A stretch of 64,000 nucleotides of DNA from Rubrivivax sp. (GTDB taxonomy: Bacteria > Pseudomonadota > Gammaproteobacteria > Burkholderiales > Burkholderiaceae_C): contig JAEUPD010000153.1 in assembly GCA_016788525.1 (NCBI GenBank), positions 1-64,000 of the forward strand, read 5' to 3'. Of the stretch, positions 7,326-15,766 are shown piece by piece; position 1 is the stretch's first letter, and the number at the start of each line of letters is the position of its first letter. A program made the position numbers and the translations under genes. The notes beneath the pieces are model-generated. The model was not told the DNA's origin, searched no databases, and was given only the letters and a program-made list of their open reading frames with translations.

Positions 7326-8429
7326 TCAGGCGGCGGCGCGGTAGCCCGTGATCTCGAGCCCGTAGCCGGCCATGCTGGGCATGCGACGCGGGCTGCCCAG
7401 CAGCTGCATGCGGCGCACGCCAAGGTCGCGCAGCACCTGCGCACCGATGCCGTAGACGCGCAGGTCCTGCGGCTGCATGCGGCCGCCCGCGCCGCGCGAT
7501 CTTTCGGACGCGGGCAGCAGCTGCTGCCACAGCGCGGCGGCGTCGTGCCCGCAGTTGAGCAGCACGGCCACGCCGCGCGGGCCTTCGCGCAGCGTGGTCA
7601 GCGCCTTGGGCAGCGGCCAGGTGTGCCCCGGGCTCGAGGCATCGAGCAGGTCCAGCGCCGTGAATGGCTCGTGCACGCGCACCGGCACCTCGTCATCGGC
7701 ACCCCAGCGGCCGTGCGTGAGAGCGATGTGCACGCCGCCGCCCTTGTCGCGGTAGATGCGGCCGGCAAAGCTGCCGTGCGGGGTGTCGAAGCGGCGCTCG
7801 CCGACGCACTCGATCAGCGTCTCGTGGCGCAGGCGGTGGCCGATCAGGTCGGCGATGGTGCCGATCTTGAGGCTGTGCGCGCGCGCGAAGACCTCGAGGT
7901 CGGGCAGGCGCGCCATCGTGCCGTCGTCCTTCATGACCTCGCAGATCACGGCCGCGGGCGCGAGGCCGGCAAGCGCTGCGAGGTCGCAGCCGGCTTCGGT
8001 ATGGCCGGCGCGCATCAGCACACCGCCGTCCTGGGCTTGCAGCGGAAAGACGTGGCCGGGCTGCACCAGATCGCTCGGCCGGGCATCGCGCGCCACGGCC
8101 GCCTGCACGGTGCGCGCGCGGTCGGCGGCGCTGATGCCGGTGGTGACGCCGCTGGCCGCCTCGATCGACACGGTGAAGGCCGTGCCGTGCTGGGTGCCGT
8201 TGCGTGCCGCCATCGGCGGCAACTGCAGCCGCTCGCAGCGCTCGCGCGTCAGCGTCAGGCAGATCAGGCCGCGTGCGTGCCGGGCCATGAAGTTGATCGC
8301 CTCGGGCGAGACGTGCTCGGCGGCCAGCACGACATCGCCTTCGTTCTCGCGGTCTTCCTCGTCGACAAGGACGACCATGCGGCCGGCGGCGATCTCGGCC
8401 ACCAGCTCGGGAACAGGGGCGATCGGCAT
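7326..8429 (-). CDS. ribBA: DHBP synthase fused to a degenerate GTP cyclohydrolase II domain
   Basis: The N-terminal half (about 1-200) is 3,4-dihydroxy-2-butanone 4-phosphate synthase, with the acidic loop VDEEDRENEGD near residue 22 and HTEAGCDLAALAG. The C-terminal half is homologous to GTP cyclohydrolase II, but the segment that should carry the three zinc cysteines reads VRVHEPFTALDLLDASSPGH and has none, so that activity is probably lost. The protein is 367 residues and starts at the ATG at 8427-8429. A TACAAT hexamer (8437-8442 read on the minus strand) ends only 7 bases upstream, which suggests a nearly leaderless message. I saw no FMN riboswitch elements in the 158 bases upstream. 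A separate active ribA would be needed elsewhere. Confidence 0.93.
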   Translation of the reverse strand: MPIAPVPELVAEIAAGRMVVLVDEEDRENEGDVVLAAEHVSPEAINFMARHARGLICLTLTRERCERLQLPPMAARNGTQHGTAFTVSIEAASGVTTGISAADRARTVQAAVARDARPSDLVQPGHVFPLQAQDGGVLMRAGHTEAGCDLAALAGLAPAAVICEVMKDDGTMARLPDLEVFARAHSLKIGTIADLIGHRLRHETLIECVGERRFDTPHGSFAGRIYRDKGGGVHIALTHGRWGADDEVPVRVHEPFTALDLLDASSPGHTWPLPKALTTLREGPRGVAVLLNCGHDAAALWQQLLPASERSRGAGGRMQPQDLRVYGIGAQVLRDLGVRRMQLLGSPRRMPSMAGYGLEITGYRAAA

Positions 8430-8436
8430 GCCCGCG

Positions 8437-8442
8437 ATTGTA
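8437..8442 (-). promoter_or_regulatory. Possible -10 element of ribBA (TACAAT)
   Basis: On the minus strand TACAAT lies 7 bases before the ribBA ATG. If it works as a sigma70 -10 element, the transcript would start at or next to the start codon. I see no convincing -35. Similar hexamers sit 5-7 bases before the start codons at 37034 and 31368. Confidence 0.35.
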
Positions 8443-8587
8443 GGTGGCGGGCTGTGTGTGCCCCTTGGAGCCGCGCACTGCTCGATGCTGCCCCGGGTGC
8501 GGGGTACTGCGGCGGTCGAATCGGCCGCAATTGCGGCGCCCAACGGCTTCACGCGGCCCCTGCGTCCGGTGCCCGAACCCCTGCGCG

Positions 8588-9733
8588 TCAGAAGACCTCG
8601 CGCCCGGGTGGGCGCGCACGCACGCGCAGGTCGTTGCCGACCCGGCTGGTGTCGACAAAGCGGAAGGCCAGCGACTGGTCAAGTTCGGTGAGCGGCCCGA
8701 AAGCGGCCATCTCGCGGCCCAGGCCGATGAGCTTGGGCGCCAGGTACACCAGCAGCTCGTCGACCAGGCCGGCACGCAGCAGCGATGCGTTGAGCTTGTG
8801 ACCGGCCTCGACATGCAACTCGTTGACGCCGCGCCCGGCCAGATCGGCCAGCAACGCTGCGAGGTCGACCTTGCCCCGGGCGTCGGGCAGCACGCGGATG
8901 TCGACCATGCCCGTGGCTTCAAGGGCCGCGCGGCCGGCGGCGGCGCCGTCGCCGGCGTAGAGCCACACGCGGCCCGGTGGCCGCAGGATGCGCGCGCCGG
9001 GCGGTGTCTGCAGCCGCGAATCGACGATCACGCGCTGTGGCTGCAACGAAGTGGGAACGTCGCGCACGTCAAGACGAGGATCGTCTTCCAGCACGGTGCC
9101 GATGCCGGTCAGCACGGCGCCCGCCCGTTTGCGCCAGGCGTGGCCATCGGCGCGCGCCGCCGGGCCGGTGATCCACTGGCTCGTGCCGTTTTCGAGCGCG
9201 GTGCGGCCGTCCAGCGACGCGGCGATCTTCATGCGCAGCCACGGTCGCCGGCGCACCACGCGTGAGAGGAAGCCGATGTTCAGCTCGCGGGCGGCCAGCG
9301 CCAGCGGGCTCGAGGCGTCGAGCACGGTCACCGCGATGCCGGCCGCGCGCAGATGCTCGATGCCGCGGCCGTCCACCTGTTCGAACGGGTCGCGCAGCGC
9401 GATGACCACGCGCGCCACGCCGGCGGCAATCAATGCGTCGCAGCATGGCGGGGTGCGACCATGGTGGGCGCAGGGTTCCATCGTCACCCAGGCCGTGGCG
9501 CCGCGTACTTCGTGCCCGCGCGCCGCGGCATCGCGCAGCGCCATCACTTCGGCGTGCGCCTGGCCGGCAGGTTGCGTGGCGCCTTGACCGAGCAGCGTGC
9601 CGTCGGCGCGGCCGACGATGCAACCCACGCGCGGATTCGGCTCCGACACGCCGATCGCCGACTCGGCCAGCGCGAGCGCTTCGGTGAGCCGCGCCCCGTC
9701 CAGCGGGAACGGGGGGGCGGCCTGCGTCGTCAT
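8588..9733 (-). CDS. ribD: RibD, riboflavin deaminase/reductase
   Basis: This bifunctional enzyme of early riboflavin synthesis deaminates the pyrimidine product of GTP cyclohydrolase II and then reduces its ribosyl chain. The N-terminal cytidine-deaminase-like domain has the zinc set HAE (60-62) and PCAHHGRTPPC (Cys 88 and Cys 97). The C-terminal reductase domain starts around RPWLRMKIAASLDGRTA (about 168) and ends near the stop. At 381 residues the length is normal. It is the first gene of the rib block. In many Burkholderiales riboflavin synthase (ribE) follows it; here only 158 bases separate it from ribBA, with no room for that gene. Confidence 0.96.
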   Translation of the reverse strand: MTTQAAPPFPLDGARLTEALALAESAIGVSEPNPRVGCIVGRADGTLLGQGATQPAGQAHAEVMALRDAAARGHEVRGATAWVTMEPCAHHGRTPPCCDALIAAGVARVVIALRDPFEQVDGRGIEHLRAAGIAVTVLDASSPLALAARELNIGFLSRVVRRRPWLRMKIAASLDGRTALENGTSQWITGPAARADGHAWRKRAGAVLTGIGTVLEDDPRLDVRDVPTSLQPQRVIVDSRLQTPPGARILRPPGRVWLYAGDGAAAGRAALEATGMVDIRVLPDARGKVDLAALLADLAGRGVNELHVEAGHKLNASLLRAGLVDELLVYLAPKLIGLGREMAAFGPLTELDQSLAFRFVDTSRVGNDLRVRARPPGREVF

Positions 9734-9782
9734 GCCGCGCAGTCTAGAGGGGCCCGTCGCAGCGGGTGCGCGGCGTTGATCG

Positions 9783-9810
9783 GCCAGGCGCCGCGGGCCA
9801 GGCGCCGCGG
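9783..9810. repeat. Perfect 14-bp tandem duplication upstream of ribD
   Basis: GCCAGGCGCCGCGG occurs twice back to back in the 93-bp gap between the pilV-like gene end (9827) and the ribD start (9733). Each copy contains GGCGCC, so the pair can fold into several alternative G/C hairpins. It may be part of the pilin terminator or the rib promoter region; nothing decides between these. Confidence 0.75.
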
Positions 9811-9826
9811 CGCGCAGTTGCCCCGC

Positions 9827-10987
9827 TCAGGGCGCCGGCTGATGCCCGAAGGTCGTCGGGGCCGGGCAGGTGTTCGCCGTGGTGCCGTCGCCGGCGCGGA
9901 TGACGATCAGGTTCTGGTTGCCCAGCGGCGTGGCAATGCTGGTGTAGGTGGCCGGGGCGCGGATGCGGCAGACCTTGCGGTTGGCGGTGGCGACATCGGT
10001 GAGGTAGGCCCCGGAGGCCGAGATGGGTGTGGCCGCCGGCATGTACGGATCGCCCCGCATCTGCAGCGTGCCCGACCAGGCGAACTGGGGTGTGCTCAGC
10101 GTGTTCACCGGCACCAGGCAGAAGAACGCCGCCACCTTGTAGGGCGATACCGGGTTGAGGTTGGCGTCGGCATAGGCGTGCAGGCAGGTTCGGGTGCCAG
10201 CGAGCACGGCGGGCGCGGTCTGCACGACTTCGGCCTCCACGGTGCCGGGAACGTCGCCGTTCGCGTTGCGCACCGAGTTGGTGGTGGGGGGGTTGGTCAG
10301 GTCGAAGCGGATGAACCCCCAGATCAGCTGGTACTGCTGCGTGCCGACGCAGGAAACGAGGTCGGTGAACTGCAGGATGGAGTTGTCCGTGACGGTGGTG
10401 GTGCACACGGCGGTCACCACGCCGGTGGTGTTGTTGAACACCCAGGCCGCGCCGGTGCCGCCCGGGGGCACGAAGCCGCTGGTGCCATCGCCGAAGTTCT
10501 TGGCCTGGGGCGGAATGCCGCGGCTGCGGCCCCCGGGATTCTGGACACCGCCCGAGCCGGAAGGCGGCGCCACCAGCGAAGCGGCCAGTTCGGGCGCGAT
10601 GCGGGCCATCGAGCTGACCAGGCGCACGTTCTGTGGGTCGCCCTTGCGGTCGGCCCAGGCGACGTCGATCACCAGGGTCTTGTCGTTGGCCACGCCGCCC
10701 GGCGTGACGGTGCCGGTGACCGTGTAGGTGGTGTTGGTGGTGTAGCCCACCACGTTGGTGGCGGCGAAGCCGGCCTTGGCGTCGAACGCGGCCAGGTTGC
10801 CGAAGATGCGGAACTTCTCCACCTCTTCCTGCGCGATGCGCGTGGCCTCGCTGCGCTGCTTGGACAGGTCGGCATTGCCGCGCAGCGTGCCCTGCAGGCC
10901 GACGACGCCGAGCATGCCGAAGGCCATCACGGCCATCGCGACCAGGGCCTCGATGAGCGAGACGCCGCGCTTGCGTGTGCGCATCAT
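9827..10987 (-). CDS. PilV-like minor type IV pilin
   Basis: This prepilin of 386 residues has a short basic leader ending in Gly, followed by VSLIEALVAMAVMAFGMLGV (cleavage before Val, Glu at mature position 5). That is the class III signal cut by the prepilin peptidase PilD. The helix continues as VGLQGTLRGNADLSKQRSEA, which resembles PilV. It is twice the usual PilV length, and the C-terminal part is a Thr/Asn-rich beta region with paired cysteines. Its ATG overlaps the stop of the PilX-like gene (ATGA). PilV-like minor pilins prime pilus assembly and sit at or near the tip. Confidence 0.82.
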   Translation of the reverse strand: MMRTRKRGVSLIEALVAMAVMAFGMLGVVGLQGTLRGNADLSKQRSEATRIAQEEVEKFRIFGNLAAFDAKAGFAATNVVGYTTNTTYTVTGTVTPGGVANDKTLVIDVAWADRKGDPQNVRLVSSMARIAPELAASLVAPPSGSGGVQNPGGRSRGIPPQAKNFGDGTSGFVPPGGTGAAWVFNNTTGVVTAVCTTTVTDNSILQFTDLVSCVGTQQYQLIWGFIRFDLTNPPTTNSVRNANGDVPGTVEAEVVQTAPAVLAGTRTCLHAYADANLNPVSPYKVAAFFCLVPVNTLSTPQFAWSGTLQMRGDPYMPAATPISASGAYLTDVATANRKVCRIRAPATYTSIATPLGNQNLIVIRAGDGTTANTCPAPTTFGHQPAP

Positions 10988-12366
10988 GGGTTGGGTCCGG
11001 GCTGGTAGTCGCGCCAGGAGCCGGCGACCTTGGCGAATGACCCAGTGCGGTTGCGCAGGCGCAGCAGCACGTCGCGGTCGTAGATGATGGACAGGTCGTT
11101 GTCGTCGAACGTGAAGTTGCGCTCGGCGATGGCGGCGCCGCGGATGGTGCCGTCGCCGTCGAGGTCCCAGGTGGCTGCGCGCGAATAGATGGCGCCGTGC
11201 ACGGTGACGGCTGCATCGAATTCAACCCGCCCCTCGGTGACGATGAGCACGGGCTCGGCAGCCGTGCCGATGGCCGCCCCGATGGTCAGGCGCCCGCCGC
11301 CGCTGAGGTAGACGGGTTGGCCGGGTTGGCGCGCGACGGCGGCGTTCACGTCAGCGGCCGTGCAGTCGGCGGCGCAGTCGATCACCACCACGCCGGGCTG
11401 CGCCGTGTAGGTGGCTGGCCAGTTGCCGAAGAACGCATTGAACATGCGGTTGCGGCCGTTGTCTGCGGTGGTGACCGGGGGCGTCACCACGTCGGGGAAG
11501 GCCAAGGCGGCGTCTGAGCGCCACACCGAAAGCGTCGATGGCGTGCCGGGCATGCTGTTGAGCTGCAACGAGCCGATGCCAAACGCCTCGCCGCTGTGGA
11601 TGGTGATGCCGGAGGACTCGGCGTCTTCGTTGGTCACCGTCGCCGACCGGCCGCCATCGGAGAACGTGTTGCGCACGGTGAGCGCCGCTGCAGGCAGCGC
11701 CGGCAGACCCGAACGCAGCGAAACCATGGCCCAGACCGTGGCCAGACCGTCACCGGATTCGGCCAGCCGATCGAAGGCAAGGCAGTTGGCGTTGGCGCGG
11801 GTGCAGGCATTGACCTGAATGCGCACGATGTGCGGCCGCGCGGGCGTGCCCAGCAGGTTGTGGCGGAACTTGACCCAGAACGCCGGGAAGGGACCGTTGC
11901 CGACATACGCGGCCACCACGGGGGCCGGGGGTCCGGAAGCCGGGCAGTGGCAGCTCCAGCCCACACCGTTGAAGATGCATCCGGCGGCGATCTCGGTGTC
12001 CGGGGCGGTGGGCGGGACGGCCGTGATGGCGCCGCTGGTCACATCGATCGAGAGGTAGCGCTCGCGGAACGACGGCTGCGGCGGCGCGGACACGGCCGTG
12101 CCCGCGTCGAGCTCGGTGCAGTCGTCGTTCATGCGGCCTTCGTTCAGGCGTGCGATGGCCCACTCCAGGCCGGCCTCGGCGGCCTCGAAGGCCAGCGTCG
12201 AGCGGAACTGGTTGGCCGAAGTGCGCTGCTCGAACAGCAGGTTGCGGCTCGTGTACGCCGCCACCAGCGTGATGATGAAGAACAGGATCATCACCACGAT
12301 CAGCGTGGCGGCTCCGCGCCGTGGTGCGGCCGGCGGCCCTGGGCGGATGCGGTGACGGTAGGCCAT
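10984..12366 (-). CDS. PilX-like pilus assembly protein
   Basis: This 460-residue protein starts at the ATG at 12364-12366. After a basic leader comes GAATLIVVMILFFIITLVAAY, a single N-terminal helix of the PilX_N type. The following stretch, RTSANQFRSTLAFEAAEAGLEWA, is the PilX signature. PilX-type proteins often lack the mature Glu5, as this one does. The large C-terminal part is predicted beta-rich and holds several cysteines, probably forming disulphides in the periplasm. Homologues act with PilV, PilW and PilY1 in the pilus tip complex. It overlaps the pilV-like gene by four bases. Confidence 0.8.
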   Translation of the reverse strand: MAYRHRIRPGPPAAPRRGAATLIVVMILFFIITLVAAYTSRNLLFEQRTSANQFRSTLAFEAAEAGLEWAIARLNEGRMNDDCTELDAGTAVSAPPQPSFRERYLSIDVTSGAITAVPPTAPDTEIAAGCIFNGVGWSCHCPASGPPAPVVAAYVGNGPFPAFWVKFRHNLLGTPARPHIVRIQVNACTRANANCLAFDRLAESGDGLATVWAMVSLRSGLPALPAAALTVRNTFSDGGRSATVTNEDAESSGITIHSGEAFGIGSLQLNSMPGTPSTLSVWRSDAALAFPDVVTPPVTTADNGRNRMFNAFFGNWPATYTAQPGVVVIDCAADCTAADVNAAVARQPGQPVYLSGGGRLTIGAAIGTAAEPVLIVTEGRVEFDAAVTVHGAIYSRAATWDLDGDGTIRGAAIAERNFTFDDNDLSIIYDRDVLLRLRNRTGSFAKVAGSWRDYQPGPNP

Positions 12367-12425
12367 GCGTGGTCTTGATGGAAAGGAAGCGAGGCGTCGG
12401 TCCGGTGGTTTGGGCGGGACCCGGC

Positions 12426-13151
12426 TCAGTCGGGGCAGGCCGCTGGCGGGCTGCCACCGGTGCGGAACTCCATCAGGTCGTTGCGTGCACGCACCTGCGA
12501 ACGCACGGTGCGCTGCACTTCCGGTGCAGTGCGAAGCCGCGCGCTGATCTGGACGACGAAGTCGCGCACGTAGACCGCCGGCCAGCACGCGGTGCCCCCG
12601 CCCGGGCAGAGCTTCGGGCAAGGCACCTCGACCGCCGGTTGACCGGCAGGCGGGAACCGGTTGACGGTCACGCTGAACTGGGTGACCTCCATCACCGTGC
12701 CGTCGGTGAGGTCCTGCCAGCCCAGCGAGGCGCCGGTGGAACTGTTGATCACCTGGGTCTTGATGATGCCGTTGTCCAGCTTGAACCCCCACGGGCCCTG
12801 CAGGATGCTGGTGCGCTCGTACTTGAAGCTCACGTCGGCCGGCGAGCTGGGCCCGCTGGACGGTGTGACCACGCTCTGGGCGTTGTGGGCTGCAGGCGTG
12901 CTGGCCGAGGCCACCAGGGCCTGCGCCTGGATGAGGCCACCGCTGCGGCGCAGCTCGCGGGTGATGATGTCGGCCGTGGCGCGCAGGTCCTGCTGGAGCT
13001 GGCTCTCCAGCAGCAGCCGGCGGTTCTCACCCAGCTGGCTCGAGACCATCACGGTGGCCGCGGCCACGACGAACAGGCCGACGGCCACGCCGACCATCAG
13101 CTCCACGAGCGACAGGCCGCGCTCGCGCCGGCGACGCATCGGCGTTGTCAT
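12426..13151 (-). CDS. pilW: PilW-like minor type IV pilin
   Basis: This 241-residue prepilin has the leader RRRRERG cut before LSLVELMVGVAVGLFVVAAA (Glu at mature position 5). The next segment, SSQLGENRRLLLESQLQQDL, and the helical ITRELRRSGG are typical of PilW. The C-terminus holds paired cysteines (CPKLCPGGG and a final ACPD). Its ATG overlaps the stop of the upstream FimT-like gene by four bases, so the two are translationally coupled. It is part of the minor pilin priming set. Confidence 0.86.
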   Translation of the reverse strand: MTTPMRRRRERGLSLVELMVGVAVGLFVVAAATVMVSSQLGENRRLLLESQLQQDLRATADIITRELRRSGGLIQAQALVASASTPAAHNAQSVVTPSSGPSSPADVSFKYERTSILQGPWGFKLDNGIIKTQVINSSTGASLGWQDLTDGTVMEVTQFSVTVNRFPPAGQPAVEVPCPKLCPGGGTACWPAVYVRDFVVQISARLRTAPEVQRTVRSQVRARNDLMEFRTGGSPPAACPD

Positions 13152-13837
13152 GGCACCGCCTTGCAGTTGCCGAGGTTGACGTCATAGGCCGGGCACAGGG
13201 CCACGCCAGGCACCGAGCCGTCGGGCGAGCACTGCGAAACCCGGCCGGCGGCTCCCAGCGTCGTGCGCAGCCGCCCGCGCGGCGTGCGCCGCACCTCGAC
13301 GCAGAACTCGACATCCTGGAACACCGCCGTGTTGGGGTCTGCGATCACGATCTCGCTGGCGATCGGACTCAGCACGACGAAGCCGCGCTGGTCGGGGTGG
13401 AAGGTGAACTGGATGTTGCTGTCGCGCGGCAGCTGCACCGTGCGCAGCTCGCGCTGCGTGCCGGTGCACACCGAGCCCACGGCGTTGGTGCAGTTGCACT
13501 GGTCCTTGTCGATGCCCCCGATGTTGGGCAGCGACAGTGTGTTCGACGTGCCCGAGATGATCGAGTAGCAGGTCATCGGTTCGCCGGCCGTGTTGCGGGC
13601 GAGGAAGCCCATGATCTGGTTGCGCGACACCGACTCGCTGCGCAGCGCCTGCATGTCGGTGATCAGCTGGTCGTTGATCGAGCGCAGCCGCTGCATGCCG
13701 ATCATCTCGGCCATGTTCGGTGCGACCAGCAGGGCGATGATGCCGATGATCGACACCACGATCATCAGCTCGACGAGCGTGAAGGCGCGCCGCAGCGCGG
13801 TGGCCGAACGGGCCGGCCGGAGAGAGGCTGTGGTCAT
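13148..13837 (-). CDS. GspH/FimT-family pseudopilin (second copy)
   Basis: This 229-residue prepilin has the leader ALRRA followed by FTLVELMIVVSIIGIIALLV. The pattern MIGMQRLRSINDQLITDMQALRSESVSRN is typical of GspH/FimT pseudopilins, which bind DNA in some species and act as minor pilins in others. The C-terminal domain has several Cys residues (CNCTNAVGSVC). It lies between the PilE-like gene (15 bases upstream) and pilW (4-base overlap). Confidence 0.85.
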   Translation of the reverse strand: MTTASLRPARSATALRRAFTLVELMIVVSIIGIIALLVAPNMAEMIGMQRLRSINDQLITDMQALRSESVSRNQIMGFLARNTAGEPMTCYSIISGTSNTLSLPNIGGIDKDQCNCTNAVGSVCTGTQRELRTVQLPRDSNIQFTFHPDQRGFVVLSPIASEIVIADPNTAVFQDVEFCVEVRRTPRGRLRTTLGAAGRVSQCSPDGSVPGVALCPAYDVNLGNCKAVP

Positions 13838-13852
13838 GGGCGCGGTCCGTGC

Positions 13853-14359
13853 CTAGCGCGCCCAGCAGCGCTGCGGGTCGGTGTTGGCGGCGGCCCAGTC
13901 GATGGCGGTCCCGGCGCCGTAGCGAACGTTGCCGCCGGCCATGCGCACCGCCAGCACCGTGCACGGCGCGTCGCCCGCCTGGGAGGTGCCGGCTACGGCG
14001 GTGGCCGTGGCGATGTAGATGGTGGAGGCGGTGCCGCCGTCGATGGTGATGCTGAGGTCGTAGTAGCCGTTGTCGGTGCGCGTGCCTGGCTGCCCGAGCC
14101 CCGGAATGGAGGCCGCGGGGGACGCGGTGAGCAGGTCGGTGTAGGCGGGCCGGATGCTGCGGTGCCGCTCCTGGGCCTGCTGGATGTTCGACAGCGCGGT
14201 CATCGCCTCGACCCGCCGGCCCTTGCGCAGCGAGCTCTGGTACGACGGGTAGGCGATGGCGGCGATGATGGCCACCACCGCCATCACGATCATCAGCTCG
14301 GCGATCGACCAGCCGCGCTGCCGTGGCAGGGGCAGTGCGGCGACGTGGGCGTTCTTCAT
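13853..14359 (-). CDS. PilE-like type IV pilin
   Basis: This prepilin of 168 residues starts at the ATG at 14357-14359. The leader RQRG precedes WSIAELMIVMAVVAIIAAIAYPSYQS, typical of PilE-type pilins. The aromatic Trp where Phe is usual at mature position 1 is uncommon. The C-terminus contains a Cys pair (near APCTV and the final RCWAR) that could form the D-loop disulphide. It may be a minor subunit: the PilE-like member of such minor pilin operons usually is not the main shaft pilin. Confidence 0.82.
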   Translation of the reverse strand: MKNAHVAALPLPRQRGWSIAELMIVMAVVAIIAAIAYPSYQSSLRKGRRVEAMTALSNIQQAQERHRSIRPAYTDLLTASPAASIPGLGQPGTRTDNGYYDLSITIDGGTASTIYIATATAVAGTSQAGDAPCTVLAVRMAGGNVRYGAGTAIDWAAANTDPQRCWAR

Positions 14360-14484
14360 GGTCGCGGATTCTGGACTCGGCCCGGCCATGGGCCAAACCG
14401 CTCGTCCGGCTTCGCGCACCGGCTGTCCCGCCAAGCTGGCGGCCTCCCCCACGAACATGGGGTGCGGCGCCAAGGGCGGGGGGT

Positions 14485-15072
14485 TCAGCAGGCGGGCACC
14501 CCGGGCATCGAGCCGCCCGGGCTGCACGAGCGCACGCGCCCCATCAGATTGACCACCTGATGCACGGCGAACGAGCCGCCCGTCACGCGCAGCGTGCCGG
14601 TGGGCGTGACCGTGCCGCGCAGTGGCTCGAACACCATCGACCGGACGTTGGCCGCAATCGCCACGCCCGCGTCGGCCGGGTAGTGGGCGATGCGGTGCGC
14701 CTGCACCTCGGCGGCGCACGCCGCGCCGTGCGGCGCGCAGGCGCAGTCGCCGGCGCTGCCGTCATGCACGATGTAGCAGCTGCCATGCTCGTTGGCGGTG
14801 ATCTCGAAGCGCAACGTGCGGTTCTGTGCCACCGCCAGGCTGCGCGTGAGCTGCAGGTCGGTCTCCATCTGGGCGGCAGCGCCTTCCACACGCCGACGCT
14901 CCAGTGCGCCGCCGAACCCGGGCAGCACCGCCCCGAGCGTCACGGCCGCCATGGTCATGCAGATCAGGCTTTCGACCAGGGTGACGCCGCGGCAAGGCCG
15001 GCGCGCCATGCGGCGGCGGGCCGTTGGCACGAAGGCGTTGGCGAGCGGGGTGGCTTGGGTGGTACGGCTCAT
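14485..15072 (-). CDS. GspH/FimT-family pseudopilin (first copy)
   Basis: This is the first gene of the pilin block, with 195 residues from the ATG at 15070-15072. A good ribosome site (CGGAGGACACC) lies just before it. The leader is longer than usual (about 33 residues, Arg-rich), ending in CRG before VTLVESLICMTMAAVTLGAV. The downstream LERRRVEGAAAQMETDLQLTRS fits the FimT family. Cysteines cluster in GDCACAPHGAACAAEV. Two FimT-like genes in one cluster suggest a duplication or divided roles. It is separated from nrdR by about 208 bases, which probably holds the pilin operon promoter. Confidence 0.83.
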   Translation of the reverse strand: MSRTTQATPLANAFVPTARRRMARRPCRGVTLVESLICMTMAAVTLGAVLPGFGGALERRRVEGAAAQMETDLQLTRSLAVAQNRTLRFEITANEHGSCYIVHDGSAGDCACAPHGAACAAEVQAHRIAHYPADAGVAIAANVRSMVFEPLRGTVTPTGTLRVTGGSFAVHQVVNLMGRVRSCSPGGSMPGVPAC

Positions 15073-15280
15073 GGTGTCCTCCGAGTGCGGTATGGAGGTC
15101 ACTGTAGGAATCGTCGGCGCCGCTCGCGCCCCTCTGCCGCGGGCCGTGCCGGGGGGTTGGCGCGGGCCCACCGCCGCGTCCCCCTTCGACTTCCCCCTCG
15201 CAGGCCCCCCGGCGGGGGATGGCCGCTCGAGACCCTGCCCGCGGTGCCGGGCCGGCCGGCCCGGGCCGCCGAAAGGATCT

Positions 15281-15724
15281 TCAGATCTCGCGGATCAGCT
15301 GGCGGAAGGCGTCGACATCCTCGAACTCGCGGTATACCGACGCGAAGCGCACGTAAGCCACCTTGTCGATGCGCTTGAGTTCGCGCATCACGAGTTCGCC
15401 CAGACGCGCGCTGGGCACCTCGCGCGCACCGCTGGCCAGCAGCTTGTCCTGGATGCGCTCCAGCGCGGCGTCGACCTGCTCGGTGCTCACAGGCCGCTTG
15501 CGCAGCGCCAGCAGCATCGAGGCACGCAGTTTGAGGCCCTGGAACTCGACGCGCGAGCCATCCTTCTTGACCACCGCCGGCAGTGCGATCTCGCTGCGCT
15601 CGTAGGTCGTGAAGCGTTTGTCGCAATGCGAGCAGCGGCGGCGGCGGCGGATGACATCGCCCTCGTCGGACTCGCGCGTCTCGACCACCGAGGTCTCGGC
15701 GTGGGCGCAGAAGGGGCAGCGCAT
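15281..15724 (-). CDS. nrdR: NrdR, repressor of ribonucleotide reductase genes
   Basis: NrdR is an ATP/dATP-sensing repressor that binds NrdR boxes upstream of nrd genes. The 147-residue protein has an N-terminal zinc ribbon (MRCPFC and [10 protein letters not shown]) and an ATP-cone domain at about 49-139. The length is typical. It lies 42 bases after glyA on the same strand, the conserved glyA-nrdR pairing of betaproteobacteria. Confidence 0.96.
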   Translation of the reverse strand: MRCPFCAHAETSVVETRESDEGDVIRRRRRCSHCDKRFTTYERSEIALPAVVKKDGSRVEFQGLKLRASMLLALRKRPVSTEQVDAALERIQDKLLASGAREVPSARLGELVMRELKRIDKVAYVRFASVYREFEDVDAFRQLIREI

Positions 15725-15766
15725 GGCGGCGTGGGTTTCGCGGCGGGCCGCCTGCGCTCCTGGCGC

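Noticed and set aside
8430..8587. Possible FMN riboswitch before ribBA.
   Set aside because: I read the minus strand for conserved FMN-aptamer segments and found none; the gap is also short and carries a possible -10 element next to the ATG.
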